Part shown: piece after piece, positions 13,568-20,209 of the stretch
Position numbering within the stretch: the stretch's first letter is position 1
Layout: each line of letters opens with the position of its first letter
NCBI GenBank assembly: GCA_049609225.1
Contig: JBMYYH010000052.1
Coordinates: 1-20,209 of the forward strand
Source: GCA-2746235 sp049609225
GTDB taxonomy: Bacteria > Planctomycetota > UBA1135
DNA: 20,209 nucleotides
Reading direction: 5' to 3'
Program-made: the position numbers and the translations under genes
Notes under the pieces: generated by a model
What the model saw: the letters and a program-made list of their open reading frames with translations, nothing else
Told to the model about the DNA's origin: nothing
Databases searched by the model: none

Positions 13568-16347
13568 CAGTGCGCCGTCGCCCAGTCGGGTCCGTGTCCA
13601 AGGTCGACCTTAAGCGGCACATCCAATTGCCATGCGCCTTCCATTTCCTCGACCACCAGCTTCTCCAGTTGCGTCTGTTCCCCGACGGGGCAGTCGAAGA
13701 CCAATTCATCGTGCACCTGCAGGATCATGCGCGCGCGTAACCCCTCGGCTTTGATGCGCGCATCGACCTTGAGCATGGCCACCTTGATGAGGTCTGCGGC
13801 CGAGCCTTGCACGGGTGTGTTGACGGCCACATTCTCCGCTGCGGAGCGCACACGCCCATCGCTGGAGTTGACGTCGGGGGTGGGGCGATGACGCCCAAGC
13901 AGAGTGCGCACTTCATTCTTGTCGCGCGCTTCTTCCAAGGTCGCGTCCAGCCACTTGCGGACACCCGGCAGTGCCGTGAAGTACATGTCGATGAAATCGC
14001 GTGCTTCGCCGAAGCTCAAGCCCGTTTCCCGCGCGAGACGTTGTGGTCCCATGCCGTAGAGGATGCCGAAGTTGATGGCCTTGGCGCGTGAACGCATCTC
14101 GCCATCGACCTCATCCGCCGGGACATCGAAGACCAGGGATGCCGTGCGGGCGTGGACATCCGCGCCTTCGCGGAATGCGGCGATCAAGGCCGGATCCTGC
14201 GAGAGATGCGCGACCACGCGCAGTTCCACCTGCGAATAGTCTGCTGCGATCAAGACCCAACCTTCCTCCCGTGGCACGAAGGCACGCCGGATCTCGCGCC
14301 CAGCCTCGGTGCGAATGGGGATGTTCTGCAGGTTCGGGTCACTCGAACTCAGGCGCCCCGTACTCGCGACGGCCTGATGGAAGCTCGAATGGATATGCCC
14401 CGTCTGTGGATGCACGTAGGTCGGTAAGGCATCGACATAAGTGCCGATCAACTTGGTGATCTGACGATACTCCAGCAACGCATCCACGATCGGAATGCCA
14501 GCGTACTTCTCCATCGTCGCGGCGTCGGTCTTGTAACCCGTCTTGGTCTTGCCGACGCGTTTCACGCCCGCCTCATCCTGAATCATCAACTTCTCGAACA
14601 GAATCGGTCCGAGTTGCTTCGGGGAATTCAGATTGAAGGGATCACCGGCCAGTTCATGCACCGTCTTTTCAAGTTCCGCCTGACGCTTGCCCAAGGTCTT
14701 GCGCATCTCCATCAGACGTTCCTTGTCGACCTTGATGCCTTCGGCTTCCATGCGCTCGAGCACGCCGGCCAGCGGCATCTCCACCTCATGGAAAAGCTTC
14801 TCCGCCGCGACTTCCTTCAGTCCCGCACGCATCGGTGCGACCAGTTGGAAGGTGGCATCGGCATCTTCACAGGCATATTCCGCCACCGCTTCGACCGGCA
14901 CCAAGTCCATGGTCAAGGCATTCTTGCCGGTGCCCAACAACTCCTTGGTCGGGATCTTGCGCATGCCGAGATGCTGCAGCGCCATCGAATCCAAGTTGTG
15001 ACGCGAGAGCGGATCGACCAGGAAGTGGGCGATCATGGTGTCGAACTCCCAGCCTTGGATGGTCACTCCGTGACGTCGCATCACATGCGCATCATATTTG
15101 GTGTTCTGCCCGAACTTCGGCAGGGACGCATCCTCCAGCAAGGGCTGTAGATACTCCACCGCAGTCTCGCCCTTGGGGCCCTTGACCGGTTGCGGCAGGT
15201 TCTCCGCCACATACCAAGCCTCGCCGGCCTTCCAGGAGAAGGACATGCCCACCAGACGCGCACGCATCGGATCGATGTCGGTGGTCTCGGTGTCGAAGGC
15301 GAATCCGCCGCTGGCCTTCAAGCCATCGTGCAGTTCGACCAACTCCGCATCGGTGCGCACGAGGCGATAGGCACCCTCCGCGAACAACTGCGCACTGCCG
15401 CCAGTGGACTCTTCCACCTCGGGCTCGGCTTCGGCGTCGCGCGATGCACTGCCGGGCAGGCCGCCTTGACCTTGGAACTCCTGAAAGCGAGTGCCCAGGG
15501 TGTTGAAGCCATGGTCATTGCAGAAATCAAGGACCTTGTCGAACTCCGGCTCGGCCGGTTCCATGCTGCCGAAGGGGCTGAGGTCGAGGTCGGTGCGCAT
15601 CGTCACCAACTGCAGAGCCAATCGCACCGAATCGCCGAAGTTGCCGAGGTTCTCTGCCAGCTTGCCTTTCTCCTCGGTGGGGCCGCGTTCCAGCAGTTCC
15701 TCCACATTGGGATACTTCTGCAATAGCATCGTCGCCTTCTTCGGCCCGACGCCCGGCATTCCCTTGATGTTGTCGGAGCTATCCCCAACCAGCGATTGCC
15801 ATTCGGCCATGCGTTCCGGACCGAGGCCATACTTCTCCTTGATTTCCGCAGGACCCAAGACCACGGCGGGGGCACCAGACTTCGGTGGCGGACATTGCAG
15901 CACCGTTTCCGAAACTACCTGTGCAAGGTCCTTGTCACTGGTGAACATGCGCACCTCCTTGCCCGCTGCGGCGCCTTGCGCACCCAAGCTTGCGATCACA
16001 TCATCCGCCTCGAAACCGGGCATGTAGATGCTGCGCAATCCGAGCAGATCGGTGACCTCCCGCATCCATGGGAACTGCACCCGTAGATCCTCATCGAGGT
16101 CTTCGCGATTGGCCTTGTAGTCGTCGGTCAACTCATGGCGGAAGGTCTTTTCCGGGCCATCCCAAGCCACGACGACTTCCGCGGCCGGATGATCTTCCAG
16201 CGCCCGCAACAGCGAGGTGATGTAGCCATACAGCGCACCCGAAGGACGCCCTTGCCCGTCGGTGAGGTTGCGGATCGCGAAGAAGGCGCGGAAGGCCAGT
16301 GCGGTGCCGTCGATCGCGAGCAGGCGAGGCTTTTCGGTTTTGCTCAT
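13567..16347 (-). CDS. polA: DNA polymerase I
   Basis: Pol I fills gaps in repair and removes RNA primers. All three activities look intact in this 926-residue protein. The N-terminal 5' nuclease domain (1-295) has AIDGTALAFRAFFAI, GFEADDVIASLG (111-122) and GDSSDNIKGMPGVGPKKA (188-205). The 3'-5' proofreading domain keeps DTET (352-355), KYDAH with Asp419 and YACED (491-495). The polymerase domain has motif A DYSQVELR (703-710), motif B R752-K756-F760-YG (764-765) and motif C VHDELVFD (878-885). Phe760 sits where E. coli and Taq polymerases have the Phe that discriminates against dideoxynucleotides. An acidic linker (304-315) separates the first two domains. The gene follows a YqaA-like membrane gene by 12 bases and overlaps the antiporter by one base. 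The ATG 16347 start fits the family N terminus; no ribosome site is obvious. Confidence 0.98.
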   Translation of the reverse strand: MSKTEKPRLLAIDGTALAFRAFFAIRNLTDGQGRPSGALYGYITSLLRALEDHPAAEVVVAWDGPEKTFRHELTDDYKANREDLDEDLRVQFPWMREVTDLLGLRSIYMPGFEADDVIASLGAQGAAAGKEVRMFTSDKDLAQVVSETVLQCPPPKSGAPAVVLGPAEIKEKYGLGPERMAEWQSLVGDSSDNIKGMPGVGPKKATMLLQKYPNVEELLERGPTEEKGKLAENLGNFGDSVRLALQLVTMRTDLDLSPFGSMEPAEPEFDKVLDFCNDHGFNTLGTRFQEFQGQGGLPGSASRDAEAEPEVEESTGGSAQLFAEGAYRLVRTDAELVELHDGLKASGGFAFDTETTDIDPMRARLVGMSFSWKAGEAWYVAENLPQPVKGPKGETAVEYLQPLLEDASLPKFGQNTKYDAHVMRRHGVTIQGWEFDTMIAHFLVDPLSRHNLDSMALQHLGMRKIPTKELLGTGKNALTMDLVPVEAVAEYACEDADATFQLVAPMRAGLKEVAAEKLFHEVEMPLAGVLERMEAEGIKVDKERLMEMRKTLGKRQAELEKTVHELAGDPFNLNSPKQLGPILFEKLMIQDEAGVKRVGKTKTGYKTDAATMEKYAGIPIVDALLEYRQITKLIGTYVDALPTYVHPQTGHIHSSFHQAVASTGRLSSSDPNLQNIPIRTEAGREIRRAFVPREEGWVLIAADYSQVELRVVAHLSQDPALIAAFREGADVHARTASLVFDVPADEVDGEMRSRAKAINFGILYGMGPQRLARETGLSFGEARDFIDMYFTALPGVRKWLDATLEEARDKNEVRTLLGRHRPTPDVNSSDGRVRSAAENVAVNTPVQGSAADLIKVAMLKVDARIKAEGLRARMILQVHDELVFDCPVGEQTQLEKLVVEEMEGAWQLDVPLKVDLGHGPDWATAH

Positions 16348-16359
16348 GTTGATGCCGGG

Positions 16360-17004
16360 CTACAGGTACTTGATCAACACGAATCCACCGACCAGCAAGA
16401 CGGTGAAGAGGATGGCAACCAAGTCGAACCACTTCTCGATCCAGTTGAGGATGGGCTTGCCGAAGTGCTTCAGCAGGAAGCCCTCCAGGTAGAAGCGGAA
16501 GGCACGGCCAATGATGCAGGCGCCGACGAAGGGGAAAAAGGCGATGCCCATTGCGCCACTGGCGATGGTGAAGATCTTGAAGGGGATCGGCGTGATGGCG
16601 GCCATCAGCAGTCCGGCCAAGCCGTATGTGTCGAACCAACCCTCAATCTTCGACCAGGTGTGGCGTTCGGTCACGCCTTCGTCATTGACGACTTCTGGAT
16701 CGTAGAGGTCGAGCAACCACACCCCCAAGGTGTCCATCAGGAACATGCCGATGGCAAAACCGAACATGGCGCCGAGTACTGAACCCGCCGTGGTCAAGAA
16801 CGCGAAACGCAGGGCTTTCTCCGGCTTCTCTGCACCCATCGCGCAAAGCAGTGGATCGGGCGGGATTGGAAAGAAGCTGGACTCGATGAAGCTCAAGCCG
16901 AACAGTGCGCGTCCGGCGTAAGGCTTGTCGGCAAAGGCCAACATCCAGTCGTAGCAACGACGTGCCAGACGAGTGAACTGCGCGAGGATGGGGATGCGGG
17001 TCAC
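16360..17004 (-). CDS. YqaA/DedA-family (VTT domain) membrane protein
   Basis: The product (214 residues) has four or five hydrophobic segments and the hallmark positions of this superfamily: FIESSFFPIPPDPLL (39-53) with the membrane-embedded acidic residue Glu41, a Gly-rich helix GSVLGAMFGFAIG (74-86), TPIPFKIFTIASGAMG (138-153) and GRAFRFYLEGF (166-176) with the conserved Arg residues. The YqaA branch is poorly studied; DedA relatives move undecaprenyl phosphate or other lipids across the inner membrane. I use the GTG at 17004, six bases after the recJ stop, because homology begins near it and no earlier codon is available before that stop; ATG at residue 21 would lose an amphipathic N-terminal helix. 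No ribosome site is visible. It sits between recJ and polA, an odd neighbour for repair genes, so any functional tie is inference. Confidence 0.85.
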   Translation of the reverse strand: MTRIPILAQFTRLARRCYDWMLAFADKPYAGRALFGLSFIESSFFPIPPDPLLCAMGAEKPEKALRFAFLTTAGSVLGAMFGFAIGMFLMDTLGVWLLDLYDPEVVNDEGVTERHTWSKIEGWFDTYGLAGLLMAAITPIPFKIFTIASGAMGIAFFPFVGACIIGRAFRFYLEGFLLKHFGKPILNWIEKWFDLVAILFTVLLVGGFVLIKYL

Positions 17005-17010
17005 GGAGTG

Positions 17011-18768
17011 TTATTCAGGGGAGGAGCGGAAATCGCGCAAGGTCCATTCGACGTCGCGGCGGCCGCGGAAATCATTGATGCCGACCTTGACCACGACATC
17101 GAGGCGGTCGCCGACTTGCAGTTCACGGGCGCGATCGGCTTGGCGCCAACCGAGACAGCGGATGACTTCACCATCTCGTTCCAAGCGCAACTCGACATGC
17201 GAGCCATCACCCAGGAAACGAGGTGCTGCGGCGACCTTGGTGCCGCAACAAAGGAAAACGGGCTCAGGGAAGGCCTCGCCGTAGGGCTGCAGGCGATCGA
17301 ATTCATGCAGGGTGGAAAGGTCGATCTCGCCGGGAGAGATCTCTCCGTCGATGGCCATTTCGGGCAGTTCGACTTTGCCTTTGGAAGCGGCCTTGGCCGC
17401 GCCTTCGCGCAGGGCTGCCGCCACTTGTGGAGCCTTCTCCGGATCAAAATGAAAACCAGCCGCACGTGCATGTCCACCGTAGCCGGTGAAATGCTCTTCG
17501 GCATGCTTCATGATCTCCATCAAGTGATGGCCTTCCGGAGCCCGCGCACTGCCACGCGCTACGCCCGGGGTGCACTCGGCCCACAGCAAAGTGGGCAGGC
17601 CGGTGCGTTCCATGACTTGATTGGCAACGATGCCGAGTACGCCGAAGTGCGCATCGGAATGCCCGGTGAACACCACGGGATCACCGCGTTGAAACTGTTC
17701 TTCGACGGTGCCCGCAAGCACATCGAATTGACGCGCCTGGATTTCGCGGCGTTCCAAGTTCATGGCTTCCAGCTTGGCGCATGCAGCCTCCGCTTCAACC
17801 GCTGTATCACAAGCAAGCGCTTGGAACGCGACTTCAGCTTGGAACAGACGTCCGGCGGCATTGAGGCGCGGGCCGACGCGAAAACCGATGTCTTCAGCAG
17901 TTGGAGTCTTGCGGATGCCGGCTGCCTTCACCAGGGCACGCAAACCGGGGAAGCTCGACTCCTGCAAGGTGGCAAGACCATGTTGCACCAAGGCGCGGTT
18001 CGGTCCACGCAGGGGCATCACATCACCGATGGTGGCGATCGCGACATAACCGAGAGCGTCGAACAGGAACTTGCGATCCTTCTCAGGTAGTTGCCCATCG
18101 CCATGGATGTGGCGCAACACACCCCACAACAACAACCACGCGACCGCAGTTCCGCAGAAAGGTTGGAAGGGGCCGCCGTCTTCCGGGGCCGGGCCAACCC
18201 ATGGGTTCATCAAGGCTGCGCAACGCGGCAGTTCTTCGCCGGGCAGGTGATGGTCGACCACGATGACCTCGATACCCTCATCCGCCAAGGTGGCGAGGGG
18301 AGCAATCGCGGTGGTGCCGTTGTCGACGGCGATGACCACTTTGGCTTGATGATCGCGGATCGCTGCGAGGCTGTTCTCACCGAAGCTATAACCATCGCGC
18401 ACGCGGTCGGGGATGAAGACTTCCACCTCCAGACCGAGCCGCTTCATCATGCGGTACAGCAACACCGAGCCGCAGGTGCCGTCGACATCGTAGTCGCCGT
18501 GGATCAGCACCTTATGCTTGGCGGCGATGGCTTGTTCCAGGGTCTTCAGCGCACCCTCGAAGCCTGGGATCCGGGTAGGGTCCGGCAAGCTCTGCAGGCT
18601 CGGCTTGAGGACGGCCTGTGCCTCCTTGGGGTCGGAAATCTGGCGTTGCAGGAGCAGCTGAGCCGTCAATGGACGGACTCCGATCTCCTGGGCCAGGGCA
18701 TCCCGGCGGCCCGAATCCGTAGCTTGCAGTTTCCAGCGGAACTGCGCCGCGACAGCCGTGCGTCTCAC
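17011..18768 (-). CDS. recJ: Single-stranded-DNA-specific exonuclease RecJ
   Basis: RecJ degrades single-stranded DNA 5' to 3' in recombination, base excision and mismatch repair. The 585-residue product has the DHH phosphoesterase motifs: HGDYDVDGTCG (90-100), VDNGTT (148-153), VVDHHLPG (170-177) and ATIGDVMPLRGPNR (245-258), then RLNAAGR (301-307) and the DHHA1 signature YGGHARAAGF (430-439). A C-terminal OB-like domain follows (about 460-580). Motif variants DVDG for DADG and DNG for DCG are seen in other RecJ proteins. I place the start at GTG 18768, giving the normal N terminus; the frame continues upstream, but only as antisense of selA. A -10-like TAGAAT sits seven bases before this GTG and there is no ribosome site, so the message may be leaderless. 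recJ heads the unit recJ-yqaA-polA-antiporter. Confidence 0.94.
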   Translation of the reverse strand: MRRTAVAAQFRWKLQATDSGRRDALAQEIGVRPLTAQLLLQRQISDPKEAQAVLKPSLQSLPDPTRIPGFEGALKTLEQAIAAKHKVLIHGDYDVDGTCGSVLLYRMMKRLGLEVEVFIPDRVRDGYSFGENSLAAIRDHQAKVVIAVDNGTTAIAPLATLADEGIEVIVVDHHLPGEELPRCAALMNPWVGPAPEDGGPFQPFCGTAVAWLLLWGVLRHIHGDGQLPEKDRKFLFDALGYVAIATIGDVMPLRGPNRALVQHGLATLQESSFPGLRALVKAAGIRKTPTAEDIGFRVGPRLNAAGRLFQAEVAFQALACDTAVEAEAACAKLEAMNLERREIQARQFDVLAGTVEEQFQRGDPVVFTGHSDAHFGVLGIVANQVMERTGLPTLLWAECTPGVARGSARAPEGHHLMEIMKHAEEHFTGYGGHARAAGFHFDPEKAPQVAAALREGAAKAASKGKVELPEMAIDGEISPGEIDLSTLHEFDRLQPYGEAFPEPVFLCCGTKVAAAPRFLGDGSHVELRLERDGEVIRCLGWRQADRARELQVGDRLDVVVKVGINDFRGRRDVEWTLRDFRSSPE

Positions 18769-18783
18769 ACTTAAGATTCTAGG
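18769..18783. promoter_or_regulatory. 15-bp back-to-back promoter between recJ and selA, probably leaderless both ways
   Basis: The 10-bp sequence TAAGATTCTA (18772-18781) reads TAAGAT on the plus strand and TAGAAT on the minus strand, each a good -10 box. The plus box ends six bases before the selA ATG (18784), and the minus box ends seven bases before the recJ GTG (18768), so both messages would begin at or next to the start codon. A GCGACA at 18749-18754, 17 bases upstream of the plus box, is a partial -35. No -35 is clear for recJ. Neither gene has a usable ribosome site: the only purine run before selA touches the ATG. Confidence 0.65.
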
Positions 18784-20181
18784 ATGCCCGCCGCCGAGAA
18801 TCCTCCCCGCATCCCAGCGATGAATGAATTGCTGGAGGAATGTCGCACCCGTGGATGGGAGGCATTCGGTCTGGAGGCCTGCCGCGAGGCCTGTTCCTGG
18901 GCGCTCGAACGCATCCGCGGGCAACGCAAGGCCGGAAACCTGCAAGCCACCGTGGACGACGCCTTCTGGACCGAGGTCGAAGGCCGATTGTCGGTGCTGC
19001 CGAGCCTGCAGCTGCGTGGCGCCATCAATGCCACTGGCGTGGTCCTGCACACCAATCTGGGGCGGGCGCCTTGGTCGCGCGAGGCCATCGAGGCTGCTGC
19101 CCAGGCTGCAGGGGCGTCGATCTGTGAGATTGACCGGAAGACGGGCGGCCGTGGGCGTCGGGATCGGCCCGTTTCTGAGCTCTTGGTCCGGGTGACGGGT
19201 GCGGAAGCCGGTCTGCCGGTCAACAACAACGCAGCAACCGTCCTGTTGGCAGTGTCGGCGCTGGCACGGGGCCGCAAAGTGGTGGTCGCGCGCTCGGAGT
19301 TGGTGGAGATCGGTGGCAGTTACCGCATGCCAGAAGTGATCGAAGCCGCGGGCGCTGAGATGGTGGGGGTCGGAACCACCAATCGGGTGCACGCCAAGGA
19401 TTTTGAGGCGGCGCTGGAGGATCCGGAGGTCGCCTGCGTGTTGCGCGTGCATCCATCGAACTACCGCATCGAAGGTTTCACCAAGGAAGTCCCGATGCAG
19501 GAGCTGGCGGACATCTGCCACGCCAAGGGATTGCCCCTGGTCTACGACTTGGGTTCCGGCATTTTGGTCGGGCGCGAGTTGACCGGGTTGGAGCAGGAGC
19601 ATCCGGTGAAGGATGCGTTGAAGCAAGGGTGCGATATCGTCACCTTCTCCGGCGACAAATTGTTGGGCGGACCGCAGGCGGGATTGATCGTCGGTGCGGC
19701 CGCATTGGTCGAGCGTCTGCGGCGCGACATGCTGACGCGTTGCATTCGCTTGGATAAGACCATCCTTGCGGCATTGGAAGCCACCTTGACCATTCACGCC
19801 TTAGGCGCCGATGCAGCCCTTTCGCGCATTCCAGCCTTACAGCGTCTGTCGATGTCGGAAGAGCAGCTGACCGCCCGTGCTACCGAACTTGCGACCACCA
19901 TCCAAGAGTTGGGGCGTGGATATGAAGTCTCCGTCGTGCCTTGTGCCGGACGCGTCGGTTCCGGCGCATCCCCAACCGAAGACCTGCCTAGTGCCGGCGT
20001 CTTGCTCCGACGTGCGGGGCAGGATTCCGCCTCGCTAGCGCAAGACCTGCGCATGTCCGAGCCACCCGTGTTTGGCCGCGTGCAGGAAGAAGGTGTGTTA
20101 CTCGATGTGCGCACCATCTCGGCTGAAGAGGAAATCCTCCTTCTTGGCCTGCTCGATTCCCTCCCTGAGGCCAACGCATGA
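18784..20181 (+). CDS. selA: L-seryl-tRNA(Sec) selenium transferase SelA
   Basis: SelA is a PLP enzyme that turns seryl-tRNA(Sec) into selenocysteinyl-tRNA(Sec) using selenophosphate. The 465-residue product has the full family path: NATGVVLHTNLGRAP (82-96), PVNNNAATVLLAV (145-157), ARSELVEIGGSYRMPEVIE (169-187), GVGTTNRVHAKDFEAAL (195-211), HPSNYRIEGFTKEV (223-236), YDLGSGILVGREL (254-266) and the PLP-lysine block FSGDKLLGGPQAGLIVG, with Lys292 as the likely Schiff-base residue. The start is ATG 18784, directly after a -10-like box; Met13 is a possible but less fitting alternative. The gene diverges from recJ and overlaps an unidentified gene by ATGA at 20178-20181. Its presence implies that the organism makes selenoproteins; selB, selC and selD are not in view. 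Confidence 0.96.
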   Translation: MPAAENPPRIPAMNELLEECRTRGWEAFGLEACREACSWALERIRGQRKAGNLQATVDDAFWTEVEGRLSVLPSLQLRGAINATGVVLHTNLGRAPWSREAIEAAAQAAGASICEIDRKTGGRGRRDRPVSELLVRVTGAEAGLPVNNNAATVLLAVSALARGRKVVVARSELVEIGGSYRMPEVIEAAGAEMVGVGTTNRVHAKDFEAALEDPEVACVLRVHPSNYRIEGFTKEVPMQELADICHAKGLPLVYDLGSGILVGRELTGLEQEHPVKDALKQGCDIVTFSGDKLLGGPQAGLIVGAAALVERLRRDMLTRCIRLDKTILAALEATLTIHALGADAALSRIPALQRLSMSEEQLTARATELATTIQELGRGYEVSVVPCAGRVGSGASPTEDLPSAGVLLRRAGQDSASLAQDLRMSEPPVFGRVQEEGVLLDVRTISAEEEILLLGLLDSLPEANA

Positions 20182-20209
20182 ACCCCCTCCAGAAAATGGC
20201 GCTGCTCGC
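20178..20209 (+). CDS. Start of an unidentified gene coupled to selA (3' end outside the window)
   Basis: An ATG at 20178 shares ATGA with the selA stop, and a weak TGAGG lies about seven bases before it. Only ten codons are visible (MNPLQKMALL). SelB is a common partner of SelA, but SelB normally starts with a GTP-binding segment of the type xTAGHVDHGKT, which is not seen, so this is probably something else or a variant start. Confidence 0.5.
   Translation, partial: MNPLQKMALL

Noticed and set aside
18769..19797. Upstream extension of the recJ frame
   Set aside because: It is entirely antisense to selA, contains no RecJ-like sequence, and recJ has a normal N terminus from GTG 18768.
1..20209. 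Search for CRISPR arrays, tRNA genes, insertion sequences, att sites and defence genes
   Set aside because: I saw no spaced direct repeats, no tRNA-like cloverleaf region, no transposase or integrase, and no gap over 80 bp in which such elements could lie.

Overview
The window is a GC-rich, gene-dense stretch of a bacterial chromosome. It holds sixteen protein genes (the first and last cut by the window edge), almost no intergenic DNA, and no mobile elements, CRISPR arrays or RNA genes that I can see. The content is mostly housekeeping: quinone prenylation, replication and repair, tRNA modification, proteases, membrane scaffolds, ion transport and selenocysteine synthesis. No gap between genes exceeds 80 bp. 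The organism cannot be named from sequence alone. A MutL with its own endonuclease motif argues against a MutH-type gammaproteobacterium. The UbiX/UbiA pair, SelA, paired SPFH proteins and apparently leaderless promoters would fit a deep-branching, diderm-type lineage such as Planctomycetota, Acidobacteriota or relatives; this is inference only.

Layout. (1) Plus strand 3-4079: ubiX (partial), a UbiA-family prenyltransferase, a DNA polymerase III delta (holA-like) gene and mutL, each joined to the next by a 4-nt ATGA overlap. (2) Minus strand 4089-4982: a probable exported protein of unknown function. (3) Plus strand 5020-8547: an M16 peptidase pair (one half lacking the zinc motif, the other with HxxEH), then miaA. 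(4) Minus strand 8449-9486: a three-span membrane protein with an endonuclease/exonuclease/phosphatase domain, VanJ-like in layout, whose 3' end overlaps miaA tail-to-tail by 99 bp. (5) Plus strand 9539-11811: two coupled SPFH/band 7 genes laid out like hflK-hflC, closed by a strong hairpin. (6) Minus strand 18768 down to 11891: recJ, a YqaA/DedA-like membrane gene, polA and a CBS-domain cation/proton antiporter. (7) Plus strand 18784 onward: selA, then the first ten codons of a coupled unknown gene.

Functional threads. Mismatch and gap repair is strongly represented: a clamp-loader subunit, a clamp-binding MutL endonuclease, RecJ and Pol I lie within 17 kb. The order mutL - miaA - SPFH - SPFH recalls the enterobacterial mutL-miaA-hfq-hflX-hflK-hflC cluster, with hfq and hflX absent and M16 genes and an opposed membrane gene present. 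The most unusual signal is regulatory. recJ and selA diverge from a 15-bp spacer in which one 10-bp AT-rich element reads as a -10 box on both strands, each placed so that transcription would begin at or next to the start codon. I did not find a convincing wholly new biological system; the findings are specific oddities in otherwise recognisable genes.
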